Assembly (NCBI RefSeq): GCF_963422355.1
Contig: NC_085085.1
Span: 7,865,661 to 7,929,660, forward strand
DNA from: Corticium candelabrum
Taxonomy: Eukaryota; Porifera; Homoscleromorpha; Homosclerophorida; Plakinidae
Direction of reading: 5' to 3'
DNA length: 64,000 nucleotides
Shown here: in pieces, positions 12,701 to 28,272 of the stretch
Numbering within the stretch: the first letter of the stretch is position 1
Layout: every line of letters begins with the position of its first letter
The notes under the pieces: model-generated
Databases searched by the model: none
The model's input: the letters and a program-made list of their open reading frames with translations, nothing else
Told to the model about the DNA's origin: nothing
Program-made: the position numbers and the translations under genes

Positions 12701-13341
12701 ACAAATTTAGCTCACAACTGAGAAAGTGAGTTTCATAGATTTCCCATATAGTTAATTTACAAGCAAACTGTTAGATATATAGGAACAACACATGTGCTTG
12801 TTGTAACACAGCATAGCCAAACTAAATGATTTAAGTACATAATATTTGGTTAATGGTAATTAAACCCATGTACCAGTTAAAGTCTGACAGAAATAATCTG
12901 GTTACCGTATTGTCGCAAATTAAAGCCGTGTTAATATCTGTATAAGCCGAATTGGAATTTACACTAATATTTAAGACAGGCTAATATTCAAGACAGGCTT
13001 ATATGCCATTTGAACACGCTAAGGTCTAGACATATGCCACTTGAAAAAGCATGATTTGTTAATTAAAATATATAGACATGATTCAAAAGCATCAGTTGAA
13101 TCTTTGTCATCATTGTCAGTGTCATTAAACACTGCAATCATATGACAACACATGCGCACATGACCGTGTGTGTATGCATGCTGTGTGTTTTGAACAAAGA
13201 TTGGCTTCTAAATGCAACCAGTTTGTACATAGCACGTAGTCTTCGATTTTCAGCTTTTATTCGAGACCTTCTTGTATTCAAGGTCAGCTTTTAATTGCGA
13301 CAATACGGTAACAGGTGTGTGCATGTTTGCATTGGCACATG

Positions 13342-13427
<86 letters not shown>

Positions 13428-14134
13428 TTAGACTGCCCGTTCCCGACGTCGAACGGTATGCGCTGAGCGTGTCGTTTACTGCGGGCGACGCTGGGAAACG
13501 GAAGATATTTTTGCTGATATCCGGGTCTTGAAAAAATATGCCCACAGTCGTTTGCCAATCTACGACCGTTGAAGAACTGCCGTGTTTGATGCACCTGTTC
13601 CCCGAAACGCCAACAACATCTTCGAAGAGACGACGTTCAGCGGGACTGCCGAAATGACGAGAGTCGGTACGGGTCGTGACTTCGCTAGATATGGGGAACG
13701 GATTATCCGGGTGAGTACTGCATGTGACCTCCAGTTCTGCTCTGATGGATTCGTCTAACTGCACGTGACTTCATTTCGGACAGCGCAATATCCGGGAGTG
13801 CTATATGATTCGTCTAACTGTACGTGACTTTATTTCATTCAACGGGACAGCGTAATATCCGGGAGTGCTATACTATTGCAAGTGTCTACGCGACATTTTT
13901 ATTCATTGCAATCATTCATGGCCAACATCACCTATGATACCATCAAACGCATTTTTAGATACTTTCTGCTATAATCTCTACCTATAAAGGCGACCTGTCT
14001 CTCCTCCACTTCCGTGTTGTATTGGCTCTATATCTATGACAAACGTGTGTGTCAACTGCAGTGCTATGAAGTGGAAAGGAGAAGCACCTGGCATGTGTTG
14101 TCCCCGGGCGAAGCCGGGCATTGGAGCGTGTGTA

Positions 14135-14205
<71 letters not shown>

Positions 14206-14230
14206 GTAGTGTTCCGTCCATTGGGCGGTT

Positions 14231-14292
<62 letters not shown>

Positions 14293-14303
14293 ACACACAC
14301 ACA

Positions 14304-14363
<60 letters not shown>

Positions 14364-17300
14364 GTATCTCCACGCATTTAGCTGCAGGGCTCTTAGTAGA
14401 ACATTTTGGTACTATGTGCCTTTGTATAGTGTCTTAGGGAATAGGGTAGAAGCCATGCAATTCCCTGGAGGATATTGCAGACAAAGGACAACATCACTGT
14501 TATAGAAAGTTGATGAAAGTATGCAGCATGTGCAACTGATGCATGAGGTCAGTTCCTACTGACAATTTATCAAGCAAATCAGAATCCAAACTATGGCCAT
14601 CAGTGATGTCTTCCTTTGTCTGCAATCCTCCAGGTAATTCCATGGCTTCCACCCTATTCCCTAACCACACTGTACAAAGGCACATAGAACCAAAATGTTC
14701 TAATAAGAGCTGTGCAGCTAAATGTGCAAAAATATGGTATATCTACATATTTATGACTCTGATTTGGTTGCTTCCTCCACAGATAAATTGTCAGCAAGAA
14801 CTGACTTCATGCATTAGTCGAACATATGCTGCAGACTTCCATCAACTGTATAACAGTGATGTAGTCCTTGTCTGCAATCCTCCAGGAATTTCCATGGCTT
14901 CTACCCTATTCCCTAACTACACTCTACAAAGGCACACAGTACCAAAATGTTCTAATAAGAGCTCTGCAGCTAAATGCGCGAAAATAGGGTATATATATAT
15001 ACCAAGTCATGACTCGTCTGACTCGTGCCATTTGAACAATCCAGTTGGATGCCGTCACTTCAAAGACGTTGCTGCTGTTGGAGAAAGACGTATCGAATGT
15101 GGCAGGTAGTGGAAGCGTGTACAAGGGCAAATGAAAGGGTAGGCAAATTTTCTCAAGAGTCAAAAATAGAAAAAATACATCGCCTTCTTCCACTTTGCCC
15201 GCAATAAATGACATGCTCCGCACATACCGTCCCAAGTCAGGAACGGGCAGTTTGCACCATTCCACAGATATTTACGTGAGAGTAGATGCAGGTTCGATCA
15301 GCAGAAAATCGCGATGTCCCGGGAAAAGTCCGGAAAATGACGACAGCTTCACTTTCAACCTGTGTTGTTTCAGCATTGTCCAGTCCTAAATTCAACAGAG
15401 GTTGGACGTGGGGCAGCGAAGATACAGGGGGGCTGTACATACAGACACAGACAGACAGCTATCCTTTCTAGATAGAGATAAGCCGAATCGGAATTCAGGC
15501 TAATATTTAAGACAGGCTTATATCCAAGACAGGCTTATATGCCATTCAAGCACGCTAAGGTAAACATGAGACAACCATACACCACTTGAAAACCAAGATC
15601 TGTTTAAGATATACAGACATGGCTACCCGGAGAGATCTCAGTTTCAAAAGCATCAGCTGAATCTTCGTTATCATTGTCAGTGTCATTGAACGTTGCATGC
15701 ATGCGTTCTACGCATTCTGTGGGTCTTGACAAAGATTGACTTGTAAACACAACCAGTTTGTACGTAGCACGAGGTTTGCGATTTTGGCTTTCATTCGAGA
15801 TCGGCTTGTATTCGAGGTCGTCTTTCATTTGTGACAAAACATTAGCTTCGACACTAGGCCTTCTTTGCTTTTGGTTGTCCTTCCACGTGAGGATAGCAAC
15901 GGGGCGGTATCACGTGATGTTGTCTCCGTAAAGTAAAGGAAGGCCTAGTAACTCTATGTTACTAGGTTACTAGTAAATCATATTTCGCAAATGATGATTG
16001 GTCAACTGTAAATCACATTTGAGTTACTTCCTGATTATTTCCTCTGAAACATGCGGAGATCAGTAAACAATCGCCCACCTCACAGGTGTCACTTAGTGTG
16101 CTACAACATCTCAGAGTAAACTCGCCAAATCTACATCAAGAATACTTCAAAATTTGAAAACTGTCAAGGCCGTTTCAAGAAATTCGTCCGCCAAGTGTAG
16201 CGTTTGCTATGGTGGTCAGTCGGCAACCAACGTTTTGCTCCTTTCAGTTACATGTAGACAATATTGGCTTGCGGTAACGAGCAACCTGTAAACACCACAG
16301 TGACTCAGCACCTACACATAACAAGGATAATAAGTTAGATCACGCGAGCCTTACCGACGCGCTCACATTCCCGAAAGTGGTCTCTCTGTTGTCTCTTTGT
16401 TGCTCCAAGCATGGTGGAAACCATCATGCTACTTTCAAAAAGTCTAGAGACCGACCTTCATGCAATTTATCTCCGTCCGGCAACATTCGAGAGAAGTGGT
16501 ATTTTGAAAAACTCTTTGGCGTTGAATGCAATGGACACTGTCATCAATTGTCTTCTAAAAGCTTAGGAAGCACCCATCCCTACGCTTTCACGAATGCCCT
16601 TGATCACTGGACCTCGATATTTCGGCTGCGCGTTAGACGCTTGCACACTTTGGAATGTGCCTTTAATGTGAGCTTCAAAGGTCTTGCACAAAAGAGGAGA
16701 GAAGAGAACGATCCATCAATTGTCAATCATTATTTCAGAGTTGGTGCCAAGTTTGAGTGTTGCTTCAAAGTCAACGTCTTCTGACTTACTGCGGCAGTAT
16801 AGTGGACAGGAATCATGTCCTGTCTGAGTTTCTCGCAAGAAGTCTCTTGGACACTCTGATGCACTAGTGGTCTTGCATGCAGGGAGAATTTGGATTGATC
16901 TTCCCACAATCCGTGAACCAATTGTTTACATATCTCAGCAAATACACCAGAGTTTCCTTCACGATCCGATAACTCATCACTAATTATTTGTCGATGTTAA
17001 AGGGGAACTCTCACCAAAATCAACCATCTCTCAGATGAAAGCTGTCACTTCATGATACAACCCTTTGCAACCGTTTACTGCAGAAGTTTACCGTAACGAA
17101 GAAATAAAGTATTAAAATTACCTGCGTGGGCGTGTTTAGTACACGTATGTGGCATGAGTGTAACTCTGATTGTTGGTTAGCAAGGAAGACCGATACCTGT
17201 GTACATTTCAAGGTAAGAATTGTGAGACATATGGTGTCAAGTTGAGATTTAGTGACTAAAGCAAACTAGGATGCAAGTATCGACTGTGTCAATACAACTG

Positions 17301-20300
17301 TGGAGCCTCAGAAGGAGACCCTTCTTAGATTAGTTCATAGATCATATCTCGCTGCATTTTGGGTGCATTAGGAGCACTTGGTACGGTTAAACCTAAAGTA
17401 GATACTTCCAGAGAGTAAGACTTTGTGCTACATACGGGGAATCGTCTGAACTCGTTGCCCATTCTCTGCTTCTGTGGCTGTCTGGACTGTAGGTTTCCTG
17501 CAGGAAGATACCAGGCCTTGTATCTTTCTTTCAACAAGTTTTAGTATTTGGTGAGAGTTCTCCTTTAATGGCATGAAATTTTCCCTCAGCCATATCAAGA
17601 TGTGTGCATGAGGAAGACTACATGCTTGCTGTTCAATAGTGTACATGTGGCACTTTGTTTACCAAAGACGCCACTGTCCTCTGTAATAAGTAGTCTCATC
17701 ATGAGCTCATCACCTTTCAGTTTAAACACCCTGACTATGATGTCGAGTATTCCAGGTGACTTTTAGCCTTCATAAAGCTTGTTTTCAATCTCCTTCCATT
17801 TTTCGATTGCAAGTGAATGTGAGGAACAGATCACGCCTTCCATAATGCCTGACATGTGTCATTGCATCCTTCGTTTCCTCATGCATATACCGAGGTCCTC
17901 CTGTCAAGGATGAACGTACAATAACTAATCTAGATACACCTCGAGCATTTTGACATCCATTTAGATTTATAGCATCACTGAGAAGAACATACTCTTCAAC
18001 ACGTAAACTTTTTGATTTAGTCAAATATAACCAAGACGCTCACTCTCAATTCTTGCATGTTGATCTACGACATACTGGGTGGAAAAGGTTGGCACACCAC
18101 AGGATGTAGTTTCCGCATTCTTTATCTATGCTCATGAAGGTGTAAAAGTCCTTGGGAGACACAGTCTCGGCAGGATGAGTTTGACCTATTGTTTTGATAT
18201 TTTGAGGAAAGTTGAAGTGGTATCTATCTGTACAACCTTCTCTTTTCCAGAAGAAAACGGTAGGAATGGGTATGGCTTCTTAAAAAACAATTTCATACTG
18301 TGATATTTTGTCTGATGACACGACAGTAGCAAGAGATCCGTGCTGTACTCTCCATGACTGTGACTGTCGAATATAACAGTTTACCACAGTGTAAATACCA
18401 AGAGCATGGCGTTGCCACCAGAATTCCAGCCACACAGTTGTGACAGCTACATCTTGCAATCCTTGAGAGTTCTTCTCCAAACCGTCCCCACTCATCATCT
18501 CTCTAAAAATACATCATTATTGACAAGCAAATTTAGAGACTGTTCGAGATGGACGGCCTCCTCTGCACTCAAAAACTCCCACACAGGACAAGTTATCGTA
18601 TTCTCTGTTTCCAGAACGCATGCAGGTGAGCAGAGCATTATGATTGCTAGAAAAGGCAAGAATGTCAACATTCTCGACAAGAAGCTTATGCACAAAGTTT
18701 CACGCTAATTAAGAGTGCACGCATTGCTTCCATTGTGAGTCGATGGAGATTGGCAATCACCATGAGAAAACAATATTTCAGATGCTCCTTTTGGACAACA
18801 TAATGAACAATCCATTGGATGTTCATGATGTGGCTTCAAATCTTGTCTTGTTTTTTATGTTTAAGGGCCACTGCAGTGCAAAAATCAAAAATTAATTTTA
18901 AGCTAACTTAAAAGATCTACAAAAGTGTACTTTAGCCTGAGCTGTTTCAAAGCTTTGGACTCAGCAGTTTTCAAATGGTATTGTGGAAGGAGCTTTGCAC
19001 TGCTCTCATTCTCTCAAAACGCGAGCTAAAAATTTAATTATATTTTTCTAGACTATACACATGTAGATCTTTCATTTTAGCTTAAAAATAATTTTCAATT
19101 TTTGCATTGCAGTGGCCCTTTAACATTATGTCAAATACATTGCAAGAATTTCCTGATGCACTAGTCATTGAAACATCAGCAGAAAAAGAACTGGCAGCCT
19201 TGCTAAAAGACTGGCTTGCTTGACCCTGAGAGTTACCTTGGGTGTTTGGAGAAATTTTTCCGGACATTAAAGTTGACTGTGTACTTGCTGCTAAAATTGT
19301 ACCAGATTGGTTGACCTTGGCGTCTCTAGATGTCTGTGACTGTTGAAATTGAATCAGTCTCTACCTTTAACTGATCACTCTGTGAAAACAAAGGAACTGG
19401 CACTGCAGAATTAAAATCACTGGGTTCAGATGATGGCGGGGACGTCGTTTCAAGATGAAATAGTGACAAACATGATAAGCAGAAGTAGGATTTTCTTTAG
19501 TTTGTCCAGCAGCTTCTGCCACATGTACCTTTAATGAATCTCTCATTTCTTGCAAAGGAACAAACATCAAGTAACTTTCTGTGCCGCGGTTCTGAGTGAT
19601 CGTGAGAAGGCTACACAGAGACGAGTGACTAATTTGATGCGAGTTTTGGTCTTGGTCAAGTCTAGATCCAAAAATTCACGTGCTATGTCTGCACTGCTAT
19701 GCAGTATAAAGAGTAAATGCTTTCGCAAATCTAGAAAGAAAAGGGAAGCTCTGATCCCCACTGATATCACACACCTCACTGACTTTAGCCCAATAAATAG
19801 TAGGAGTGTTTTCTACATTGTATTCTAGCATTGGTATTTGTGTTATTCACGCTGCAATCCAACTACTTCACTGAAATTGATAACTTGCAGGAAGCGTCTA
19901 GCGAGACACCCAACCACGACAGAAGGGATCCAACTGCTAATTCATTAGAATAGAGTAAATATGCCTGGTTGTTGTTGGGAAAACGTACACGTGCAAATGT
20001 AACTATAGGCGTTGTTTCTATGTGCTAAACCCATAAAGCACAGGATTATATAACACCATGTACAGGACAGACGCCCGATGGCCAAATTCTCAATACAGCA
20101 GCTACAAACGAAGAAAGGTGAAGCCTCGTGCATGCATCGCGTTCGTCTATTGGTCAGTAATGACACCAATTCTCGTCTATTGGTCGGAATAGCTTCATTT
20201 GCATCTGCTCTAATCGAGTATAAATACGGTCGGTCGGTCGCACCTCAAACGATTACTATACCCTTAGTCCGGATATCCGGGCCTTGAGTAACAACTAATA

Positions 20301-23300
20301 ATCTAATCTGCTCATGCGAAAAATGAGCTATTTGGCTAGTCATGCTATTTTCTTGAGTACATAGCTATAATGCCAGCTAGATCTCCATCTAGTTCATAGT
20401 AGATGCTTCTTCTCCTTTCTTGCTTGGCCTTGTCCAAGGTCAACATGTATATAATTCCTAACGAAGGCTTTTGCCAAATCTACCAATTGCCATCCACCAT
20501 GCAGATATTGCTTGATCAATTAACACGTTCTTGAACACAATTTTACTTGGTGTCTGCCTAAATGCCACTCAGCTTTATCATTTTGACAAGAGAGCCCCTC
20601 TTACGCTCTGCTGAATGAACCTTGGTAGAAGCATGATCAGTAGCAGCTCATACTGCACAACTTGCAGCAGAGCCATGAAAAACCTTCCCTCTGGAGTAAT
20701 GAGGAACAAAAGCAGTTAGTGTCCTGATGTGTGCTAATCAGCAGAGGTGTCCTGCTGTTCCGATGGGAATGAATTAACTTAATTACGGCACCTGCATAAA
20801 TTAACTTAACAAGTAACAACTTTCACAAGTTTGAAGCTTGTACCAAGATCCTCCATTAGCACATATCACAACTCAAAAGACACAGGAAAGAACTACTTGT
20901 TTCCTGGACAGGACCAAGTGGCTCTCCTGGGACACACTCCACCTGTCAAAGACAAGTGGACAGGCAATCAATTCAAACCTTGAAAAAGTATTTTGATAGA
21001 TTCTATTCGGTGATTCCAGATCCTGAACTATTGCTATTCACCACTATTCTAACCACTTGAACACATGGGCATGATTGAGGTATTTAAGACAAAATTTGGT
21101 AGATTTTTTATCTGTGACTCACAAATTTGTCGATTTTCCAAATTAAATTCATCAATATTTAATCTTATACAACATATGTCCATATCCTCAGCGTCTACTG
21201 TATATGAAGCAGCTCAACACTCAGTTTCTAAACTGTGCAATACAACAGTAAATTCTGTGTTTTCTCACCTATCAACATAATCCAGCTCTCCATCCCACAA
21301 ATGAAACTGCTTAATCAACCATTGTCTGTGACTCCAAGTATGATAGTTCTTTGCATCATTTTCTAATATCTCTTCAGCAAAATCAAGTTCCCCACTGGGA
21401 TCTCCAATCCATTCAATCAAGATTCGTCTGTGATACCTAAATAACATCTCAGTAAACAATCGACATACACCAAGCCTACAGAACTATTTAATATCAGGTT
21501 TCTATGTGCATGTGAAAGTACTCAATGTTTTCCAAAACTGAGGACTAGGAAAGAACGACACAAGACCACACATATTAAAATGACAAAAAGGTATTGAAGA
21601 GCATGTCAAAGTAGGTACATATCATGTCTAGTCTATCATCAGACTTCTTCAAATTTAATACTTGTACAAAATTGTTGTCACACCACCCTCATGTCTTCCA
21701 ATAGTTGTTGACTGCTATTCTTTATGCTCAAAATACTGTTGATTAGTGATAGTAACATGTTTCACAAAAAAATTGCATCATTCAGCAAACACGTAAAGAC
21801 CACATCTTATCAACTTCATAAGACATATGTGATGTAGTAGATTGTTTGACAGTTAGAGTTGCTAATTAGATTAGTATTGTATTTAGTAGAGACATTGAGA
21901 GAATAGATTGCCTTCTTAGTCAAGTGTCTGGTGTAGACGGTCATGCGGTAGTTGCTCGCATTCTACAGTCGAGTTGGATCCTCTCGGCAGGTATCCAATA
22001 GCGTGTGTACGGGTGTGATCGAGTAGGCTTCTCAGTAAGTCTACTATACAGAAACAACGACGCGTAACGTTGTTGCATTTGGTGACAAGGAGCGGGATAT
22101 AGAGCAAGATATCGGAACACAATTCGGACAGATCGTTTCGGTTATCAGTCCTCGTTTAGTGTTGGCGCATTGTAATGTGTGAGTGCATTTGTGTACGTGT
22201 GAGTGCATTTGTGTACGTGTGAGTGCTGCGCCCTATGTAGAAAAGCGGTATCATGGCAGAAGGCGGTGAAGTTGATCAGCAAGGTCAACCAGCATTGGTG
22301 TCTGGGCAGGGATCGTCAATTCTGGCAGTCCCAGAGAAGTTTGCAGACGGAGACGTTGAGTTATAGCTAGAGCACTTTGCTTTGTGTGCGGCTGCTAACA
22401 GCTGGAATGCGGATGCCAAAGCGAAGATTCTCCCAACGTACTTGAAAGGACTGGCATACGCTGTGTACCATCGACTGACAGCAGAACAGAAGGCTTCGTA
22501 CGATGTGCTAGCTACGGTGTTGAAAGAAACTTTTCTGCCTGGAACAGGAGAACGACGTCGGTTAGCGAGAACACAGTTCTCAGAGCGATCGTTATGTGAT
22601 GGGGAAGCGCTTCAAGTGTATGCGAGAGAACTAGAAGATCTACTGGATCGTGCTATGCCTGGGCTGGCGGAAGATCTGAGAGAACAACAGCTCATTGATC
22701 GTTTTGTTGAAAGTCTGCTCCTGCACGCCAGGTATCAGCTGGATTTACACCCGCAAGTGACATTCCAAGGTACAATTGTTAGAACTCGTGAATTGATGTT
22801 GTTGAACGATAGGCAGCGGCAGCGCAGTGGGCACAAGTTTGTTAGTGTTAGCGCAGCTTGTGCAAATAGAGAAACAAGAGTCATCAAGGATCTGAAAGAG
22901 AGATTGAACGAGATGGAAAAGGCGCTAAGTACTGAAGGAGTGAGTGCGACAAGTGATAACAGGCAATCAGGATCAGGTGAATTGCCTGTGACGCAAGACG
23001 TTCATCACACAAGCACTGGACGAGGACTTCGATGTTTCTTGTGCAACGAGCAGGGACATATGAAAAGAAATTGTCCACACAGAAGTATGCAGAAACATGT
23101 AGGCCATTGCTTCAAGTGTAATCAGATGGATCATTTAATGAGAGATTGTCCAATAATTCAGCAGACAAAGCCCCAAATGACCACAAGGACACAACAACAG
23201 CAACAGTACATGTATGCACAACCAGATTACAGAAAGCACTCAACAACAGGTGGTAAGGCACCAAGAAGGGGTGTTAGAAGTGTGTCTGGTGCGTTGATAA

Positions 23301-26300
23301 GCTCAGTGATTGTCACTGGTTGTGTGGATGAGATGGAAACGTCTTTTCTGATTGATAATGGCTCTCTAGTTTCACTGTTGCCTAGAAGTCTGGTCGGTGA
23401 CAAGAGCACATCATCAAGTGGGACAAGATTACAACTGAAGACAGTTGATGGCAGTAGTCTGAAGAGCGAGGGAGCTGGTAAAGTACTTGTACGTTTGGCT
23501 GCATGGGTATGTTCACACCAACTTATGGTAGCAGATGTAGATATGCCTATCTTGGGAGCTGACTTTTTACTTGATCATGGGATGATCATCAACATGGCTA
23601 AGTGCCAGTTGGACTGGATAGGATGTACATTACCCCATAACAGTAGTAGCTGAGCAAGTATATTGTATCTTGAAGGAAGACTTGAACTCAGTGGGAATGG
23701 AGAGGCAGATTGTTATGGCTTGTCTTGTAGACAGAGAGGGACAGGCAGTACATGGTTTACGTAACTGCTTGCTGGAACCAGATTGAGGGTTCATGGACAG
23801 AACTGAAGTACTGGTAGCCAGAGTGTTAGTCGACACGACTTTGCAGAAATACCTGTCCAACTGACGATGATGCATGACACGAAACTACTGAAAAGTACTG
23901 TCTTGGGAACTATGTGCCCAGTAAGGGAAGCAGAACCAGCGAAGGTAGCTGTTGTACAAGGTTTGCCTACGAAAGTAGATAGTATGGCACCCAAACAGTT
24001 TTAAGTCAATTGACTTTACGCAAAGTGTCTTGATAGACAAAGAGCAGAAAGCTTTGAAGCACTTGCTGTTGTCGAACCAACAGCTATTTACAAGTGGGCC
24101 AAGTGATCGTGGAAGAACAGAAGTGGTAACCCATACTACTACGACAGGAGACACGTTGCCACAGAAACAGGTACCAAGAAGATTACCTCACACACTTCAA
24201 GGGGTTGTTGAGAAACAAGTAAGGGAGATGCTTGAGCAGGAGGTGAATCAACCATCAGTGAGTCCATGGAGTTCACCTGTAGTCTTGGTACGTAAGATAG
24301 ACAACACATATCAGTTCTGTGTTGATTACAGAAAATTAAATGGCATAACAGTTAAAGATGCTTATCCCTTGCCAAGAGTAGATGAAACGTTAGAATCATT
24401 AGGTGGAGCTTCCTATTTCTCGACTTTGGACTTAGCGAGTGGGTATTGGCAGGTAGCAATGGATCCGGAGGATAAAAAGAAGACAGCTTTCTCTACCAAA
24501 CAAGGCCATTTTGAATTCAACGTAATGCCATTTGGCCTTTGTAATGCTCCTGCCACTTTCCAGAGGCTCATGGAATATATTCTAGCTGGGCTACAGTGGG
24601 ATCATTGTTTAGTATATCTTGATGATATCGTTGTCTTTTCTACGACCTTTGACCAACATGTGAAAAAGCTGAGAGCTGTGTTTAGCAGACTTAGTGCTGC
24701 TGGGTTGAAGTTAAAGCCAAGCAAGTGTTACTTTGGGCAGAAATCGGTTAATTATTTGGGTCATGTAGTTGGAGTGGAAGGATTGCAACCGGATCAGAGG
24801 AAAGTGCAAGCAGTTATGGACTTTCCCAGACCAGTGGATGGTGCCGGAGTACGTTGGTTTTTGGGCCTAGTAGGATATTATCGCCGCTTTATTCCACACT
24901 TTTCGTCTGTTGCAGCTCCATTGTTTAAGATACAAAGTAGTGGTGCTCATTTTGACTGGACAGATGATTGCCAACAGCCATTTGAAGTCCTGAAGCACAA
25001 GTTGACAGCTGCCCCAGTAATGGCTTTCCCCAGGTTTGAGGAAGACTTTGTGTTAACTATGGATGCGAGTGAAGTAGGGTTGGGTTCAGTGTTGTCACAG
25101 AAGTACTGTGGAGGAGAACACGTAGTAGCCTATGCAAGTCGAGTGCTACACAAGGCTGAGAAGAACTACAGCACAACAGAAAGAAAGCATTGGCTGTAGT
25201 TTGGGCGGTAACACACTTTCGTCCATATTTATACGGAAGGCGGTTCACACTTTGGACAGATCATTGCCCATTGCAATGGCTACGTTCCTGCAAGGAACTG
25301 AGAGGAAGACTGGCGAGGTGGTTACTCACACTAAGTGAGTACGAATGGTCAATTCAGTACAGAGCAGGAACTCAGAATCGTAATGCAGATGCATTGTCCA
25401 GAATACCATCTGCACATTTAGGGAGGGAAGAAGATGGTACTAATAGACTTGCTATGTCCTACCTCAGACCAAAAGCCAGAGCAAACAGGAAGTAGTCAAG
25501 GATGTGCAGCAGTTGGATTTACACCATCTTGAACGAGTGAAGAGTTACAGATGAGACAGCGGGAAGATCCTTTAATGTTGAAGGTTCTGGACAGTTTCCT
25601 GCCATGCCAAGGCAAGATCAACTGGGAGTATGGAGAAGAAGCAATAGGTGGGGTGCGGTTGCGAAGGTGTGGCATCAGCTAGCATTGGATGATGGAGTCA
25701 TATCAATTTCGGAGAGTGGGACCAGCGGAAGGACAAGAAGAACGACAGTTGTTGGTGGTAACTGACTCTATGGTACCTGAAGTTTAGCAAAGTTACATAA
25801 CAATGGCGGCCACTTTGGAGTGGAGAAAACGCTTAATAGAGTTGCTGAACAGTTTTGGTGGCCAGGCTACACACGTGCAGTTGAGTGCTATGTAGCAAGT
25901 TGTGTAAAGTGTCAGCAAAGGAAGATGCCAGCAAAGAAAACTAAAGCAGCTTTGCAAACTGTCCCAGTTGGAGGACCATTTGAAATGCTTGCGATGGACT
26001 TTCTAGGACCTTTACCAACAACAGAACAAGGCAACAAGTACATTGTGGTTGTTGCAGACTACTGCACTAAGTGGACGGAAGCATTTCCGTTACAAGATCA
26101 AACGACAAAGACTACAGCAGAGACCTTGGTGAATGAGGTCATCATGTGATTTGGGATGCCCATAGTTCTGCATAGTGACCAAGGACGCAATTTTGAGAGT
26201 GCTCTTGTTCATGAAGTATGCAAACTTTTGGGAATTCGTATGTCAAGAACCACAGCATATCATCCACAAGGGGATGGGCTAGTTGAACGAATGAACAGGA

Positions 26301-28200
26301 GTTTGGTAGAATCTCTGTCCAAGTATGTAGACACCAATCAGGATTGGGACAAGTAGATAGAAACTGTATTGTTTGCATATCGCACTTCAGCACAGAGTTC
26401 TACTGGGTACAGTCCTTATGAATTATTGTTTGGAAGAACAGCACGGTTGCCAGTGGATACAGAACTGGATCAGCAACTCCCTTCACCTAATACAACAGAT
26501 GAGTACTTGAGCAAGTTGAAAAGAAACATGAGACAAGCTAGAGAGATTGTAGATGAAGAGGTCACTGCAGCTCAATAGAGACAGCACAGGAATAATGGTG
26601 GAAGTGAAGGAGCTCAATATGAAGTAGGTGATTTTGTGTTGCTGCATAGTCCAGCATTGAGGAGAGGTACTGTTTCGAAGTTGCACTGCTCTTACCAAGG
26701 ACCGTATCAAGTCATAAGGCACGTAGGCCAGAATAACTACGAGATTCAAAAGGTGGGAGAAGGAAACAGAAAGAGAAAAAGTGTTCATAGCAACAGACTG
26801 AAGGTGTTCTACAGACAAGCTCGAGAAGTGGAATTATCAGCAGATCAGGAGACTGAGGAACATGAGCAGCAAGGCAGCAATCCAGGAGAAAGGGTCAATC
26901 AAGAACCAGATGTCATTCACATCTTGCTAGAAGATTTAGCAGCAGATACCACAGGACCGTTAGAGGCAGAGCAGGCAGTTGCAGTAGCAGAAGAACCACT
27001 AGGACCTGCTAGACCACATAGACAGATGCAATTGCCAAAGTACTTGCAAGACTATGACTGCAGTTAGTGGTAATTTCTCTGCTAGTGTTGAGTTGTGTTG
27101 TGTTACTATTGTTTGAGACTTGAAGTAGCAGTAACATATACAATTTCTTGGTTAACAGTATTGGAACTTTGGTTTGAAGGTTTTGAGAAGAGAGGAACCT
27201 GAAACTTAGCAGGAAGGAATGTTATGTAGTAGATTGTTTGACAGTTAGAGTTGCTAATTAGATTAGTATTGCATTTAGTAGAGACATAGAGAGAATAGAG
27301 TGCCTTCTTAGTCAAGTGTCTGGTGTAGACGGTTGTGCGGTAGTTGTTCGCGTTCTACAGTCGAGTTGGATCATCTCGGCAGGTATCCAATAGCGTGTGT
27401 ATGGGTGTGATCGAGTAGGCTTCTCAGTAAGTCTACTATACAGCAACGACGACGCGTAACGTTGTTACATATACTATCCTGGTTCAGTTTCTTGATTGAT
27501 AAACCTTTATTCCATAGCAGCCATACATATTTAGAGAATGACTGTTAACTAATAAAGTCATGCCCAATGAAGTATGAAGATTGCAAGGATCAAAAGAAAT
27601 TATAACATTAGCCTCAGTAGTGTCTGACAAATGTCAGACTAAGAAGCCTTGTAATTGGACATTTGCTTACATATAATACTGGTTGAACATAAATATTTAT
27701 TAAGTTAAAGAAATAAGCAAGCATCTAATTGCAATATGCCAAATGAGCACGCACATAGAGAACAACACAATCACAGATTATAGTACATAGTTTAAAATAC
27801 CTGTCCTATCAATTGAATAACTCATCCCAGTCATGCAGCTTTGTGACAATCTCTAAACCCATTTCCTTTCTGGGTCATCATCTGCAGATTCATTTGTGTG
27901 CATTCACAATCGGTATCGTTTCCTTGGCTGTTAATTTGTCTCACTAGTGGTGCAACAAGCTCTCTACCAGAGATCAACTACTGGATCTGCATTGAACATT
28001 AAAAGACTGGGATTTTCAACAGTAATCTCTAAAAATCGTAGCGTGTTAAATAATGATTTATAAAGATTTGCCCTACGAACTGAAAAAATTTTCACACAAC
28101 AGTTCGCAAATGGCAAGCTAAACACAAGCTCAGGTACCTTCATGAGGTTTTTCCACTTGCCAGATTTCTCACAAATGTTTAGCCATACCCATCATTTTCT

Positions 28201-28272
<72 letters not shown>

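Noticed and set aside
13250..13764. Cys-Val and His-Thr repeat proteins
   Set aside because: Caused by an AC microsatellite; same for frames at 13982-14505, 44609-45041 and 52785-53033.
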